Positions 1 through 10,024 of a stretch of DNA of 64,000 nt are shown here, piece by piece. The notes beneath the pieces were generated by a model, which was not told the DNA's origin, ran no database searches, and saw only the letters and a program-made list of their open reading frames with translations. A program made the position numbers and the translations under genes. Every line of letters starts with the position of its first letter. Position 1 is the stretch's first letter. The stretch comes from Clostridium fungisolvens (lineage in GTDB: Bacteria > Bacillota > Clostridia > Clostridiales > Clostridiaceae): the NCBI RefSeq assembly GCF_014193895.1, contig NZ_BLZR01000001.1:310001-374000 (forward strand), given 5' to 3'.

Positions 1-380
1 GCAATCATATGATAATTAATGAATTATTGAAGAAATATGATGGTAAATTACTAAAATATGAAGCTAATAATAATCTTTTTACAAAGTATTTTTTAGATAA
101 CTTTAGTAAATTTAAGTTGAATAATAAGTACCAAGTGTTAGATAATAATGTTGTTGTATACCCAAAAGAGTATTTTGAGAGACCAACATTTAGCTCTTCC
201 AAAGGTTTTACTGAACATCATTATACAGCTACATGGAAAGAAGGAGACAAATCAAAAAAGATATTGAAAAGTATGGGTAAGTTCTTGCTACGTAAAACTA
301 TATATAAAAAAATAACTGGAAAGATAGCCATAAAAAATACACCATTCTATAATATATATAAACTTCATAAAAATAAATAA
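1..380 (+). CDS. C-terminal part of a capsular polysaccharide glycosyltransferase (GT32-like), truncated by window edge
   Basis: The reading frame is open back to base 3, so the ATG at base 9 is probably internal and the gene begins upstream of the window. About 125 C-terminal residues remain. The segment VYPKEYFERP followed by a His-His and Trp-Lys pair (HHYTATWK) is the usual ending of the GT32/'glycosyltransferase sugar-binding DXD' capsular synthesis proteins, where a 'YP..yF.P' strand is followed by 'H....SW'. The DXD catalytic part is not in the window. It is followed at a 60-base gap by another glycosyltransferase, consistent with a polysaccharide operon. Family assignment rests on the C-terminal pattern only. 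Confidence 0.6.
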   Translation, partial: NHMIINELLKKYDGKLLKYEANNNLFTKYFLDNFSKFKLNNKYQVLDNNVVVYPKEYFERPTFSSSKGFTEHHYTATWKEGDKSKKILKSMGKFLLRKTIYKKITGKIAIKNTPFYNIYKLHKNK

Positions 381-441
381 ATTTTTAGGTTTTATGTCAA
401 TAATAGAATACTTGTTAAAATAGAAAGAGGTGGAGATACTT

Positions 442-1344
442 TTGGGTAGACATGCATATTTAATTATTGCACATAGTGAATTTAATTTGCTAAAAATTTT
501 ATTGCATATGATTGATGATGAACGAAATGATATTTTTATTCATATCGATAAAAAAGTTAAATCATTTGATAGAGATTACATCAGCCGTGAGATTAAGAAA
601 TCAAACGTATATTTTTCAGATAGAATAAATGTAGTTTGGGGAAGTGTAAGTCAAATAGAATGTGAGCTTATGCTTTTAGATATGGCTATAAAAGGAACTT
701 ATAGTTATTATCATTTATTATCTGGCCAGGATTTACCAATAAAAAATCAAGATTATATACACGACTTTTTTGATAGAAATAATGGAAAAGAATTTATTAG
801 GTTTAACTGTGGAAATTTTAATTATTATGATAGGGTTAAATATTATTATTTTTTTATAAACAAAATTGGAAGGTCAAAAACTTTAACTAGTAAAACGATA
901 CGTATGTTAGAAAAAATATTATTGTCTATCCAGAGTATATTAAAAGTTAATAGAATAAAAAATAGTAATATAATATATCAAAAAGGGACTAACTGGTTTA
1001 GTATTACAAACGATTTAGCACAATATGTAATTGAAAAATCTAATCAAATATTAAAGGATTATAAATATACTTTATGTTGCGATGAGGTTTTTTTACAAAC
1101 CTTAGTTGTCAATTCTCCCTTTATTAATAATTTGTATCATTTAAAATTTGATAACGATATACATGCCATAATGAGACTAATTGATTGGGAGAGGGGAGAC
1201 CCGTATATATTTAGGAAAGAAGATTATAAAGATTTACTAACCTCTGATATGTTGTTTGCTAGAAAGTTTAGTATGAAAACTGATAAGGATATAGTTGATA
1301 TAATTTATAGCTATTTATGTAATGATGAGGGTGTAAAGCGCTAA
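442..1344 (+). CDS. GT14-like (core-2/I-branching) beta-glycosyltransferase
   Basis: About 300 residues. The N terminus (HAYLIIAHSEFNLLKILL, then NDIFIHIDKK) is the hallmark start of bacterial core-2/I-branching N-acetylglucosaminyltransferase-like (GT14) proteins, and YHLLSGQDLPIK is the conserved SG.D.P motif of the family. It should transfer a GlcNAc- or xylose-type residue during surface polysaccharide synthesis in the cytoplasm. A GTG at 430 is in frame, but the GAGGTGG ribosome binding site lies at 428-434, so the TTG at 442 is the better start. It is followed by a long decayed stretch, so it is the last intact gene of this cluster. Confidence 0.8.
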   Translation: MGRHAYLIIAHSEFNLLKILLHMIDDERNDIFIHIDKKVKSFDRDYISREIKKSNVYFSDRINVVWGSVSQIECELMLLDMAIKGTYSYYHLLSGQDLPIKNQDYIHDFFDRNNGKEFIRFNCGNFNYYDRVKYYYFFINKIGRSKTLTSKTIRMLEKILLSIQSILKVNRIKNSNIIYQKGTNWFSITNDLAQYVIEKSNQILKDYKYTLCCDEVFLQTLVVNSPFINNLYHLKFDNDIHAIMRLIDWERGDPYIFRKEDYKDLLTSDMLFARKFSMKTDKDIVDIIYSYLCNDEGVKR

Positions 1345-2377
1345 TTCATAACAAGCATTAAATCCAAGTAAAGATATATTTTTTTATAAGATTTGTTAAT
1401 TGATAGCATAAGAAATATTTGTAATATCATAACTATTTTAGATCACTTTTATTGTATTGTATGGTATTGTTTAAGGCATGTGTCTATATGATAAAATCTT
1501 ATAAGAAGCGCTCTTTATTTTTTACAATAAATTTCTTGTTCCTAATGATTAGTAGAGCAATATATTAAAGAGGGTTCATCAGTGTTTTTTAAAGCAATAA
1601 TAAAAGGTTATTTAGGCCTTAGTATATTTATAAATGAAAAAATGCTGTTACTAATCAAATTATTTTAGTAATTTTATATAATATAGTTTATACTAGGCTG
1701 TGGAAGGTAAAACCAGATACTATACCAATGGAATTACGATATGTATTACATATAATAAGTATAATTTTAGTATTTAAAATATTAAAAAAGCTTTCTGTTT
1801 ATAGTCTATGATTAAATGATTCTTTAATTATTTTGAACTTTATATTTGTAGCATCTTCAATAATGTTTTTTTGTAATTAAGAATGTATTTTCGATTTTTA
1901 CCTACGTATATTATAATATCTAATTAAAAAATATATGTAATAGATATGGTTTCTATACATTATTTATTTTAAATGTGTTTTTAATTTATGTTCAATATTC
2001 TTATGCATCAAGTTTTTCTTATAGATGATATATATGGATTTTTGCTATTTCAGGTGTACAATCATTTCTATTATTTTTATCAATAATATACAATGCATTA
2101 TTAATACATCCAATTTATAAAAAGTAAGTTTTGTTACTTTTCCTGTTAGTGTGATCATATTATTTATTATATCTAGGATATTCAGAATAAAAATGTTTTT
2201 TATTACTGTGCCTATTATTACAGTAGCGGTAATTGTATTTAATGGAAAAGAAGTATTTAAATTCATAAAATTATCAGTACTAATAATTATTATGATGATA
2301 GTTGGTATGTGTATATTAATTATTGTTAGCCCTCGGCTAGATTATTTTTTAATGATAACATGACAAATGAAAATGTC
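1345..2377 (+). other. Decayed stretch, remnants of a hydrophobic (membrane protein) gene
   Basis: No intact gene. Several short + strand runs translate to hydrophobic peptides broken by stops and frameshifts: from an ATG near 1488, around 1690-1810, around 1970-2120, and an open run at 2151-2363 rich in Ile, Val and Met. This looks like one or two lost multi-spanning membrane proteins, as expected (Wzy or Wzx type) in a polysaccharide cluster, but the family cannot be named from what remains. The stretch stops where an ISL3-type terminal repeat begins at 2378. Confidence 0.45.
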
Positions 2378-3975
2378 TGTAGATTGTCAAGTACTTTTGG
2401 TTCTCTCGCAATTTTGGTGAAATTATAACGTGGTTTAGAAAACTAAAATAAGTAGTGATTTTGCTATCAGGGTATACTATGTCAGTTTATAACTTTACTC
2501 TTTGAAAGGTCAAAATTACACCGTTCGTAGCTTGTACGTTTTAAGTTTTTTGCATTGTTTACTATTGCATACAGAAGCTTATTATTATATTTTATAGTAA
2601 TGATATTTTCAATAGACATAATATCGTTTTTTACCCCACATATATAATGGGGGATCTGAAGTGTTTAGCTTAAGCAATGCAATCACATAAGGTGAGAGAA
2701 ACGTATTTAAAATGTTCTCAAATTCGTTGATAAGGTTCTGTGGACCTACTAACTCAAGATGTTTTTTCTTTAAGCTAACCAGAATATCTAAATCATTGTT
2801 ATTTAAATTTTCGATATTCTTACATATTGCTTTAATCACTAAGTTTAAATTTACAGTATAATTTTTCTTTGAATCAATATTATTATCTTCTATATAAAGT
2901 ACTGAAGGTCTCATTATATTTTTGATTATATGAAGACAGGTATGAAAGAGATCTCTTATAGGCTAACTTGCTTAGTTTGATTAAATTTTCCTTATGGGTC
3001 TTACCCTGCTTTAATAACTTATTAATGTAATTTTTGCATTTATAAAGCTCACTTACTCTCTTTATTCCACGAGGTCATTGTATTCATTTGTCTGATTTTA
3101 AATATTCTTTTTAGTGTTTTTACAAATGAAGTATTCTCTATCTAGCTACCTCAACACTTGTTTCAGAGTGATGCTTATTATTATTTCTTTCATAATATAC
3201 CACTTAGATTTTATTTTTCCATATATTAATGATAATTTCATGCTGTTTTTATCTTAACTAATATAATTAATCTCTTCTAGATGATTTGATTTAAACGAGT
3301 TCTTAGAAAAATTTTTTTGATATACCAATTCACATTGTGAAGAAAGTTTTTTGCTAAATTGATTTTATCAGTTACGTGAATGACATTAGTTAATACCTCG
3401 GTAATTGCTCCAGAATTTTATATTGAATCATCTCTATATACTTTCTTAAACGCTCAGATATCACATCTTTATTTTTACTCGTTAATATATATGGAATTAT
3501 GCTTCTATACATATAGCGGATTAGAGTACAATATTTTTCTATCTTTTTTAATGCAAAAACATCTGAATCTATATTTTTAACTAAATAATGAACTTTAATT
3601 GCGTCTTTAAATAAATTTCTTACTAATGTTAATATAGTATCATTATATATATAATTGATACGGTTTCAGCATTAATCATTAAAGCTAAGAATGTTATTAA
3701 TTTAATAACATTCTTGGTAACTCTTGAGTATGTAGAAACAAAGCTTTCCAGTAAAAGTTTTTGAATATGGCATTGACAACATTATTATCATAAAAATTGA
3801 TCCAGTATCTGCATATCTTTCACAATCCCATCTAAAAACATAGTTTTTAATTTATTATTAAGTGTAAATCAACAATTCTAATTTACAATATATTAAGCAT
3901 GAATTAGTTAATGATACTATATATTGAAGTATCATCTACTCGCAAAAGTTTAACTTGCCTTTAATGTGTGGGCAA
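2378..3975 (-). mobile_element. Degenerate ISL3-family insertion sequence
   Basis: The sequence from 2378 to 2421 is nearly identical to the left terminal repeat of the ISL3 element at 27537 (TGTAGATTGTCAAGTACTTT, then GGTTCTCTCG). It reads inward from the right-hand end of an element whose transposase is on the minus strand. The opposite end is worn, but a decayed counterpart can be seen near 3940-3975. Inside is a transposase remnant with many stops. No target duplication can be seen. Confidence 0.75.
2482..3841 (-). pseudogene. ISL3-family transposase, degenerate
   Basis: Translated on the minus strand, pieces align in order with the transposase at 27649. Near 3841 are a start and an N terminus (MFLDGIVKDMQILDQF). 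Around 3680-3740 is NVIKLITFLALMINAE. Around 3300-3420 is SGAITEVLTNVIHVTDK followed by NLAKNFLHNVNWYIKK. Near 2484-2560 is a C-terminal piece ending in CNFDLSKSKVIN. The zinc-finger region is deleted and the frame is broken repeatedly. An open run at 2609-2914 falls in the middle-to-C-terminal part. The element is dead. Confidence 0.8.
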
Positions 3976-4169
3976 ATATAATAAATCTAATTCATAGTAA
4001 AAAAAGAGTTTTCAAGACTTACCTAAGAAAATAATTATTACTTTAAGAATATAGAAAGAATTTTTGGAATAACGAAACTGTTCTAGAAAGTGTTGATATA
4101 AATTTTAGGGTTTTTAGAACCTAACGAGAAAAGTTCTAGATTATAGAATGAGTTAATATAATAGATAGG

Positions 4170-5419
4170 GGTTTCACAATCAAAGTTTGTAAAGATGATT
4201 TTGCAATGAAAAAATGTAGTATTTCTGGAACAGTTATGGTTGATATTGAGACAAAAAATATAATAAATATATAGATTCTAAAGATTTAGATAATGTAGTT
4301 GAATGATTGAAAGCATATGCAACTGGTATAAAGAGGGTTCATCTGGAATCGATCCGGATCAGTGATAGATTTAATCTATTGAAGAATTAACTGAATAGTT
4401 TAAAAACTATCAAACTAATGCCTTGAGTTTTAAGATAAAGTGAAAGAACAAAACAATAGGAATCCTAGGCGATAAATAGCTTGCATTCTTAATTGTATAA
4501 ATCAATCAAAGACTATATGTGCTAGAGATGAATTTTATAAACAAATAGGATTTGAATTAATGATGGATAGACGTGTTGTTAAGGAATATCTTTCTCCCGA
4601 AGGATCTGAGTTAATTCTTAAGGAAAATAATTCTTCAAACTTAAATCATAAAGAAAAAGTTATTAAGAATGAGAAAAGCTTAAATTAAACTCGTAACTTG
4701 CATAAGCAAGTCACGGAATAAGAGAAACTATAAAGAGAAACAGGAGTATCATGACAAACTGTTAGAAAATATCTTGATAGTAATGCCTGTGGGGTCCACG
4801 GCATATTTAGAATTCGTAAAAGACCTTCTTTATTACCATTTAATAGCGTAATCTATGACTTACTTTAAAAAAATATACATTTAAAAGAATTGGAGAAAAT
4901 CTGTGCTTAAACGGTTGTACAGACGTTGCTTGACCAATACGAATGATTTTAAAAGAAAAAGAGGATTAATAAGGCAAGTTATAGACCTTACTTATCTGAA
5001 GTATGGATTGATTGGTCGCAAATATTTTATAAATTACTATGATAAGCCAACAGATAAAGTTATTTCTATAAAATAATTGGAGGTAATAGGCAAAGAAATC
5101 GCCTTTCTTGCCCAAAATATATTTATTATTAATTGATTCATTCAAAGAAATTTTATTTAGCAAGAAGCAAAGTGATTTAGATACTTGGCTTGAAAATGAT
5201 AATCAGTTAAATATATTTGAAATTAATAGCTTTATTAAGGGGTTAACTAAAAATATAGCTGAAGTTAAAAATTATATCATATAAGAATATATCAGTGGGA
5301 TAGCAGAAGATAGTTTAAATAATATAAAGACAAAAAAGAGAATAATGTATGGAAGATGTACTTTTAATACTTTGATTAAAAAGTTCTTTTTTAATCGAAG
5401 AGTTAATACTTTCAACTAA
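4170..5419 (+). pseudogene. Second degenerate ISL3-family transposase, opposite orientation
   Basis: On the + strand the remnants read in order as ISL3 transposase blocks. Around 4190-4260 is a piece with DDFAMKK and GTVMVDIETKNII. Around 4300-4380 is a piece ending SDRFNLLKNLTE, which is the DDE-domain 'DRFHLLKNL' block. From about 4940 comes a helix-turn-helix insertion. From about 5140 to 5419 the C terminus reads EILFSKKQSDLDTWLE, then INSFIKGLTKNIAEVKNYI, then KKRIMYGRCTFNTL. At least eight stops or shifts interrupt it, and the zinc-finger N terminus is missing. It belongs to a longer ISL3 subgroup than the 27.6 kb element because it carries the extra HTH region. Confidence 0.75.
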
Positions 5420-5767
5420 CCTTGCAGAGAATTAAGATTTAATGTATTTTTACTAATTAAAATCATGGATTAATATATTTGATTATATAGAATAAGATAC
5501 ATTTAAAACTGATTATCCGGAAAAGATATAGATATATATGATTTTGTATTTAAAACAAGAGAAGAATATTGTGCATTAATTTATGAGATGGGAAAATAGA
5601 TGATTCTAGGGCTCAGAACACCATCGTATATTATTAATAAATAATAAAAACTATTGATTTATTGTAGGAGGAACTAAAGTATTTGATACTCTGTATTGTG
5701 TCAATATTATATTTAGGAAGATATAGTATTATTAGAAATAATATTATTTAGTATAGGAAGTGGTTGA
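5420..5767. other. Decayed leader region before the lyase gene
   Basis: No intact gene. Short + strand runs such as DIYDFVFKTREEYCALIYEM near 5540-5590 look like a broken protein but cannot be assigned. A GGAAGTGG ribosome binding site stands just before the ATG at 5768. No convincing promoter was found. Confidence 0.35.
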
Positions 5768-7669
5768 ATGAAAAAAAATAATAGAAGAGTATTTTTAGCC
5801 TTGGTTGTATTAATAGTGTTAATATTGTTCCATCCTATCAATAATTATTATAATGCAGATGATAAAGAAAAGCATCAAATTAATAATATAAGCATAATAA
5901 AACTATTAAAACAAACTAATAAAAATAATGAACATCCTAGATTGATGATGGGGAAATCCGATATAGAGAGAATTAAAACTTATATAAATAATGATAAATT
6001 CGTAAATCAACAATATAATAATTTAAAAAATAAAGCTGAAAAGATTATTAATGAGCCACCTGTGAGATATGATTTGACAGATGGTGTTAGGCTACTTTCT
6101 ATCAGTAGAAAAGCATTAGATAGACTTCTAACCTTAGGATTACTGTATAACATCACTGGTGAAGAGATTTACGCTAAAAGAGGATGGATTGAACTTGAAA
6201 CAATCTGTGATTTAAATCCCGATAGAATAAGTTTTTCGTTTTATGATTGGCATCCCCAACATTTCTTAGATACTGCTGAAATGACTACAGCTGCAGCAAT
6301 TGGTTATGATTGGCTCTATAATTATCTTAATGAAAATCAAAGGAATGAAGTAAGAGAAGCTATATATACAAAAGGAGTTAAAGAAGGCTTAGATGCTTAT
6401 GTTAAGAAAGATTCATGGACTAAATCTGATAATAATTGGAATGCAGTTTGCTACAGCGGAATAGCAATTGGAGCTCTAGCGATAGGCGGTGATAACGAAA
6501 GATATGAGAAAGATGCTGGGGCGTTCCTTGAGATAGCTATTAATAAAATATCGGGATTTTTATCACAATACACATTAAATGGAGGTTGGTTTGAAGGTGC
6601 TAATTATTGGGATTATGCTACAACATATTGTGCTTATTTTATATCGTCACTAGATTCATCTCTTAAAACTGATTATGAAATAACTAAAGGAAAAGATTTT
6701 GAAAAAGCTGGCGATTTTTTAATATATATGACTGGACCTAAAGCAGTATTTAATTATGCTGATTCACTTCAGTGGAAGATTAAAACTCCAGTAATGGTAT
6801 GGCTTGCTAGTAAATTTAATAATAGTGAGTATTTATGGTACTACAAGAGCATAGTTTCTACAAGTGATACTTCACCAATGAGCATAATTTGGTACAATGA
6901 CAAAATAAATGAATCCAAGGTTAAGCAGGAGGATATGTATTTCCCTGGAATAGAGGTAGCTGTCATGCACACGAATATACTAAATAATGACGATACTTTC
7001 CTGGCTTTTAAAGCGGGTAAAAATGGATTGTCTCATAGTGATTTAGATTTAGGAACTTTTGTATATGATACTCTTGGAGAGAGATGGTTTGAGGATCTAG
7101 GAAGTGAGGATTACAATGTTAAGGGGTATTGGAATATGGGGGATGACGGTTTAAGATGGACTTATTATAGAAAAAGAGCTGAAGGTCATAATACTTTAGT
7201 TATTAATGGAGATAAGGGAAAGCCGGATCAAAATGTTAAAGCTGATACAAAAATACAAAGTTTTATTTCAGGAAAGAAAAAATCAGTAGCTACACTACAC
7301 TTAACTGATGCTTATATGCCGAAGGTATCCTCTTTTACCAGAACTTTTACTCTATTAAAAAGTGAGAAAAAGGTTTATATAGAGGATATAATACGATCTG
7401 CAAATAAACTAAGTATAGAGTGGAATGCTCATACAACTGCTGATGTAAAGATATCCTTAGATAAAAGAAGTGCAACACTTTATAAGAATGGTAAAAAAAT
7501 ATTTGTAAATTTAAAATCTCCGAATAAAGCTTTTTTTTATATACAAAAAATAAATAGTAAGGATAAATTATTCAAGCCTGATATTGATAATCAATTTATT
7601 TGCAATAATCTTATTATTAATGTTAACACTAGTGACAATGCAATGATTTTAGTTGAGATATCTCAATAG
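5768..7669 (+). CDS. Secreted heparinase II/III-family polysaccharide lyase
   Basis: A 633-residue protein with an N-terminal signal or anchor segment (residues 9-24, hydrophobic after KKNNRR). Next comes an alpha/alpha-toroid region (about 60-370) with the NNWN block at 222-225 and a Tyr-rich block (ANYWDYATTY, 278-287). A beta-sandwich region follows, with SHSDLDLGTF (His423) and EGHNTLVING (His474). Asn, Tyr and His at these places match the catalytic and metal-site pattern of heparinase II/III-like lyases (PL12/15/17/21 group), which cleave uronic-acid-containing polymers by beta-elimination. It probably acts outside the membrane on the cell's own uronic-acid capsule or on a host or plant polymer; the exact substrate cannot be read. 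RBS GGAAGTGG precedes the ATG. It stands alone between decayed regions. Confidence 0.82.
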   Translation: MKKNNRRVFLALVVLIVLILFHPINNYYNADDKEKHQINNISIIKLLKQTNKNNEHPRLMMGKSDIERIKTYINNDKFVNQQYNNLKNKAEKIINEPPVRYDLTDGVRLLSISRKALDRLLTLGLLYNITGEEIYAKRGWIELETICDLNPDRISFSFYDWHPQHFLDTAEMTTAAAIGYDWLYNYLNENQRNEVREAIYTKGVKEGLDAYVKKDSWTKSDNNWNAVCYSGIAIGALAIGGDNERYEKDAGAFLEIAINKISGFLSQYTLNGGWFEGANYWDYATTYCAYFISSLDSSLKTDYEITKGKDFEKAGDFLIYMTGPKAVFNYADSLQWKIKTPVMVWLASKFNNSEYLWYYKSIVSTSDTSPMSIIWYNDKINESKVKQEDMYFPGIEVAVMHTNILNNDDTFLAFKAGKNGLSHSDLDLGTFVYDTLGERWFEDLGSEDYNVKGYWNMGDDGLRWTYYRKRAEGHNTLVINGDKGKPDQNVKADTKIQSFISGKKKSVATLHLTDAYMPKVSSFTRTFTLLKSEKKVYIEDIIRSANKLSIEWNAHTTADVKISLDKRSATLYKNGKKIFVNLKSPNKAFFYIQKINSKDKLFKPDIDNQFICNNLIINVNTSDNAMILVEISQ

Positions 7670-8848
7670 ATATGCTTTATTAATATAGAAAGGCTAGTGT
7701 TATTTAAAATCCTGACTTCTATTTTTTTGTGTTTGGCAAGCATAAATGATGGACACAATCTTAGTAGATAATAGAAGTTGAGATAAAGAGAAGTTTTTTA
7801 ATTATATTTGTAAATTATATGTATATATTTAAAAGGATATACTTTCTTTAGGTTATGCTTTAAGATGCTGTTGATTTTTGATAATGATATTTTTTTATGA
7901 ATCAGTAATTATTAAAATACAATTTAACAGCGATATCTGAAGCTTCATTACATGTTGAATTTCCATATCTTTTTAAAACAGAGTTTTTATTTAAAATTTA
8001 AAGAATAATATGACTAATTATTTATAATTAGATAATAAATATTAAGATTTTGTAATTTAATTAAGTATATTTGTATAGAGATGGGGGAGTATGAAGAAAT
8101 ACATTAGACTTAGCTTTATTATTTTGGTGTGCATTTATATTTTATATGTCAAGTAAATCACCAATAATATCTGCCTATAGTTCTAATGACATTGCTTTCA
8201 TATAAAAATGGATTAATAATCTTCCTGGGAAAATAGTTAATTATAGAAGTTCTTAAGATTTATTTAATCCACATATAGATGAAATTTAGATTTAATTTAT
8301 GAAGTACATAGGTCGTTTCTCTATGTGTCACCTTTATGTTAAATTGTTTAATAACCCATTTTCTCACTTAATAGTCCGATTCACTTTAGAATCGAAGATT
8401 ACAGCTTCTATAATTAAATTTCTCTCGCATTGAATTGATTTTCTTATGAGATTCGCCGCAGTGCGTAATGTTTAATACTTAAGATTCTTCTTATTTATAA
8501 TTTTTTATATAAGAAGCAACAGTATTTTCGCCTATATTTTCAACTTCATCTATTTTTCTTTTAATTCATTGGGATCATCTTCATGTACAGCAATCTTATA
8601 AAGAATTAAAATATCCTTATTTAGAACATTACTATAATTTTTATTTTATACTGTGATTTAGATGTCTTAATATTAGTGTATAATTTGACTTAAATATCAT
8701 ATCTAAGCTTTCACCTTACAATATATATATATATAACTAAAAATATATCTTAAAATTATTAATTAATAGTATCGAATAAGACTACCACCAAAATTACAAG
8801 AACATCAGTTTTATAAACATAAATTAACAAAACTAAAACCATAAAAAT
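7670..8848. other. Degenerate intergenic region
   Basis: Contains one recognisable wreck (VanZ-like, 8091-8290). On the minus strand around 8380-8640 are weak coding traces (YKIAVHEDDPNELKEK and RNLIIEAVIFDSKVNRTI) broken by stops, whose family I do not recognise. The remainder is AT-rich sequence with no convincing gene, RNA or terminator. Confidence 0.4.
8091..8290 (+). pseudogene. VanZ-like membrane protein fragment, frameshifted
   Basis: Starts with ATG after GGGGGAG at 8083-8089. It reads MKKYIRLSFIILVCIYILY and hits a stop. A shift of one frame continues as MSSKSPIISAYSSNDIAFI and then WINNLPGKIV. The pattern of a first membrane helix, 'YMSS.P...S..SS' and a short second block is the N terminus of VanZ-family proteins. 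The rest of the gene (the R-K-..H..E.. core) is lost after 8290, so it is non-functional. Confidence 0.6.
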
Positions 8849-9277
8849 CTAATCATACCGCAAATGTATCTTATTCTGAAATCCTATCCCTTGCAGCAAT
8901 ACAAACGTCTTAGGTACATATATAAAAACCAATTTTTCATTTTCTTTAATCTCGTTAGTTTCGACTACAGCCCACTTTTCTACCGGCCCATGTTCGGACA
9001 CATCTGTTTTAACTTCATCGTCAGCATACGGAGTATAATTTTTGGCCTCTTTGCTTACCCAAAAGAAAACACGGAAGTGAGGTAAGTGATCCTTTCCTAT
9101 TATATAATCATAAGTTGGGTTACCTCTTTTTTCTTTATGAGTATCTTTGGATAGTTTTTTACCCACAGGAATAGAATTTATTTCTTTTGCATTTGAGCTA
9201 TGAATCGGTATACAGCAAAAATAACTAATTATTATTAGAGCAATTGCCGATATTTTTATATGCTTTTTAGATACCAT
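8849..9277 (-). CDS. Small secreted protein of unknown function
   Basis: About 142 residues. The start is probably the ATG at 9277, eight to nine bases after AAGGA; an in-frame GTG at 9283 is the alternative. Residues 5-28 form a typical signal peptide (KKHIKISAIALIIISYF, then a small-residue region ending SNAK). The mature part is about 110 residues, soluble, and rich in charged residues and aromatics (HFRVFFWVSK, EKLVFIYVPK). I do not recognise a domain. It is alone on the minus strand between a decayed region and the capsule operon. Confidence 0.6.
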   Translation of the reverse strand: MVSKKHIKISAIALIIISYFCCIPIHSSNAKEINSIPVGKKLSKDTHKEKRGNPTYDYIIGKDHLPHFRVFFWVSKEAKNYTPYADDEVKTDVSEHGPVEKWAVVETNEIKENEKLVFIYVPKTFVLLQGIGFQNKIHLRYD

Positions 9278-9461
9278 AAGCACACATCCTTGTGCTAATA
9301 TAATTTATACTAAGTATTAACTTAAAAGGTTTTTAGTATGCAGGAAATCCTATGGAACATACTGATAAGAAAATGTATATAAATTTAGAGATCAGCATTA
9401 AGATAAGACGGGGAAGATCAAGAGGGAAATAGTAACACGAACCTTTTTGAAAGTATATAAG

Positions 9462-9510
9462 TGTATTTACATATTATGATTTATTATGATATGTAAATAC
9501 ATTTTTTTTT
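9462..9510 (+). terminator. Rho-independent terminator without an obvious upstream gene
   Basis: A perfect 13-base stem (TGTATTTACATAT at 9462-9474 with ATATGTAAATACA at 9489-9501) is followed by a run of nine T residues on the + strand. The 3' flank on the minus side has no T-run, so it terminates + strand transcription. No + strand gene lies in the preceding kilobase apart from pseudogene remnants. Confidence 0.7.
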
Positions 9511-9820
9511 GCAGTAAATGTGTGAAAGTATATGATTTTTTGCTTTAAAGTCAAATGATTAACCTAGTATGAAAATTGAGGAAACCGAAGAAAATGCAAG
9601 AAATTGCCTGTATTTTTTGATTTAATAATGCTAAAATGTATTGTGAACAGACACGTAAAGATAAAATATGTGGGAAAATACAAAAAAACAAATAATACTA
9701 TGAAATATTACAATGGTTTCGACGAAAAATCCGTGGTAAAAGTTAGGATTATAAAAATTGAGATACATTATTATGGTTTCACATGCATTAATTTGGGTGT
9801 GGAATGTTTGTGTTAATATA

Positions 9821-9829
9821 TGTTATAAT
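9821..9829 (+). promoter_or_regulatory. Candidate extended -10 promoter of the polysaccharide operon
   Basis: TGTTATAAT fits the extended -10 consensus TGnTATAAT of sigma-A promoters. No good -35 box stands 16-18 bases upstream, which extended -10 promoters tolerate. It lies about 190 bases before the first gene, after the orphan terminator. A second AT-rich box (ACTATAAT near 9845) is an alternative. Confidence 0.4.
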
Positions 9830-10024
9830 TCAATTAAAGAAAATACTATAATAGATGAAAAAAATGTAAAAAGTTATACGTGCCATAAATGGACACGCTG
9901 TTATTGTGGTATTATAATTAAAACATTGCAAAAAAGTAGAGAAAATTGACGATTAATGAAGTTTATTTGTAAAAGCTGAATATATATCAATGTGGGATTT
10001 TAATTATAAAAAGGGAGAGTGAAA

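Larger units (their letters stand above)
9284..10018. other. Long leader region of the polysaccharide operon
   Basis: 735 bases without a convincing gene. It holds an orphan rho-independent terminator (9462-9510), a short open frame of 26 codons from ATG 9353, open runs at 9604-9949 that lack ribosome binding sites, and an extended -10 promoter candidate (9821-9829). A small hairpin (CGTGCC with GGACACG) lies at about 9879-9898. The layout would fit an operon leader, but no known riboswitch class was recognised. Confidence 0.45.

Noticed and set aside
2609..2914. 101-codon minus-strand frame as an independent gene
   Set aside because: It falls between two recognisable blocks of the decayed ISL3 transposase in the correct order and has no clear ribosome binding site; treated as part of the pseudogene, although its sequence is not well conserved.
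3380..3580. 66-codon + strand frame in the decayed zone
   Set aside because: It lies opposite the readable blocks of the minus-strand ISL3 transposase and has no ribosome binding site.
9604..9949. Two overlapping 60-70 codon frames before the capsule operon
   Set aside because: No ribosome binding sites, odd composition (Cys, Lys, Tyr rich) and overlap with the promoter region; more likely leader sequence.
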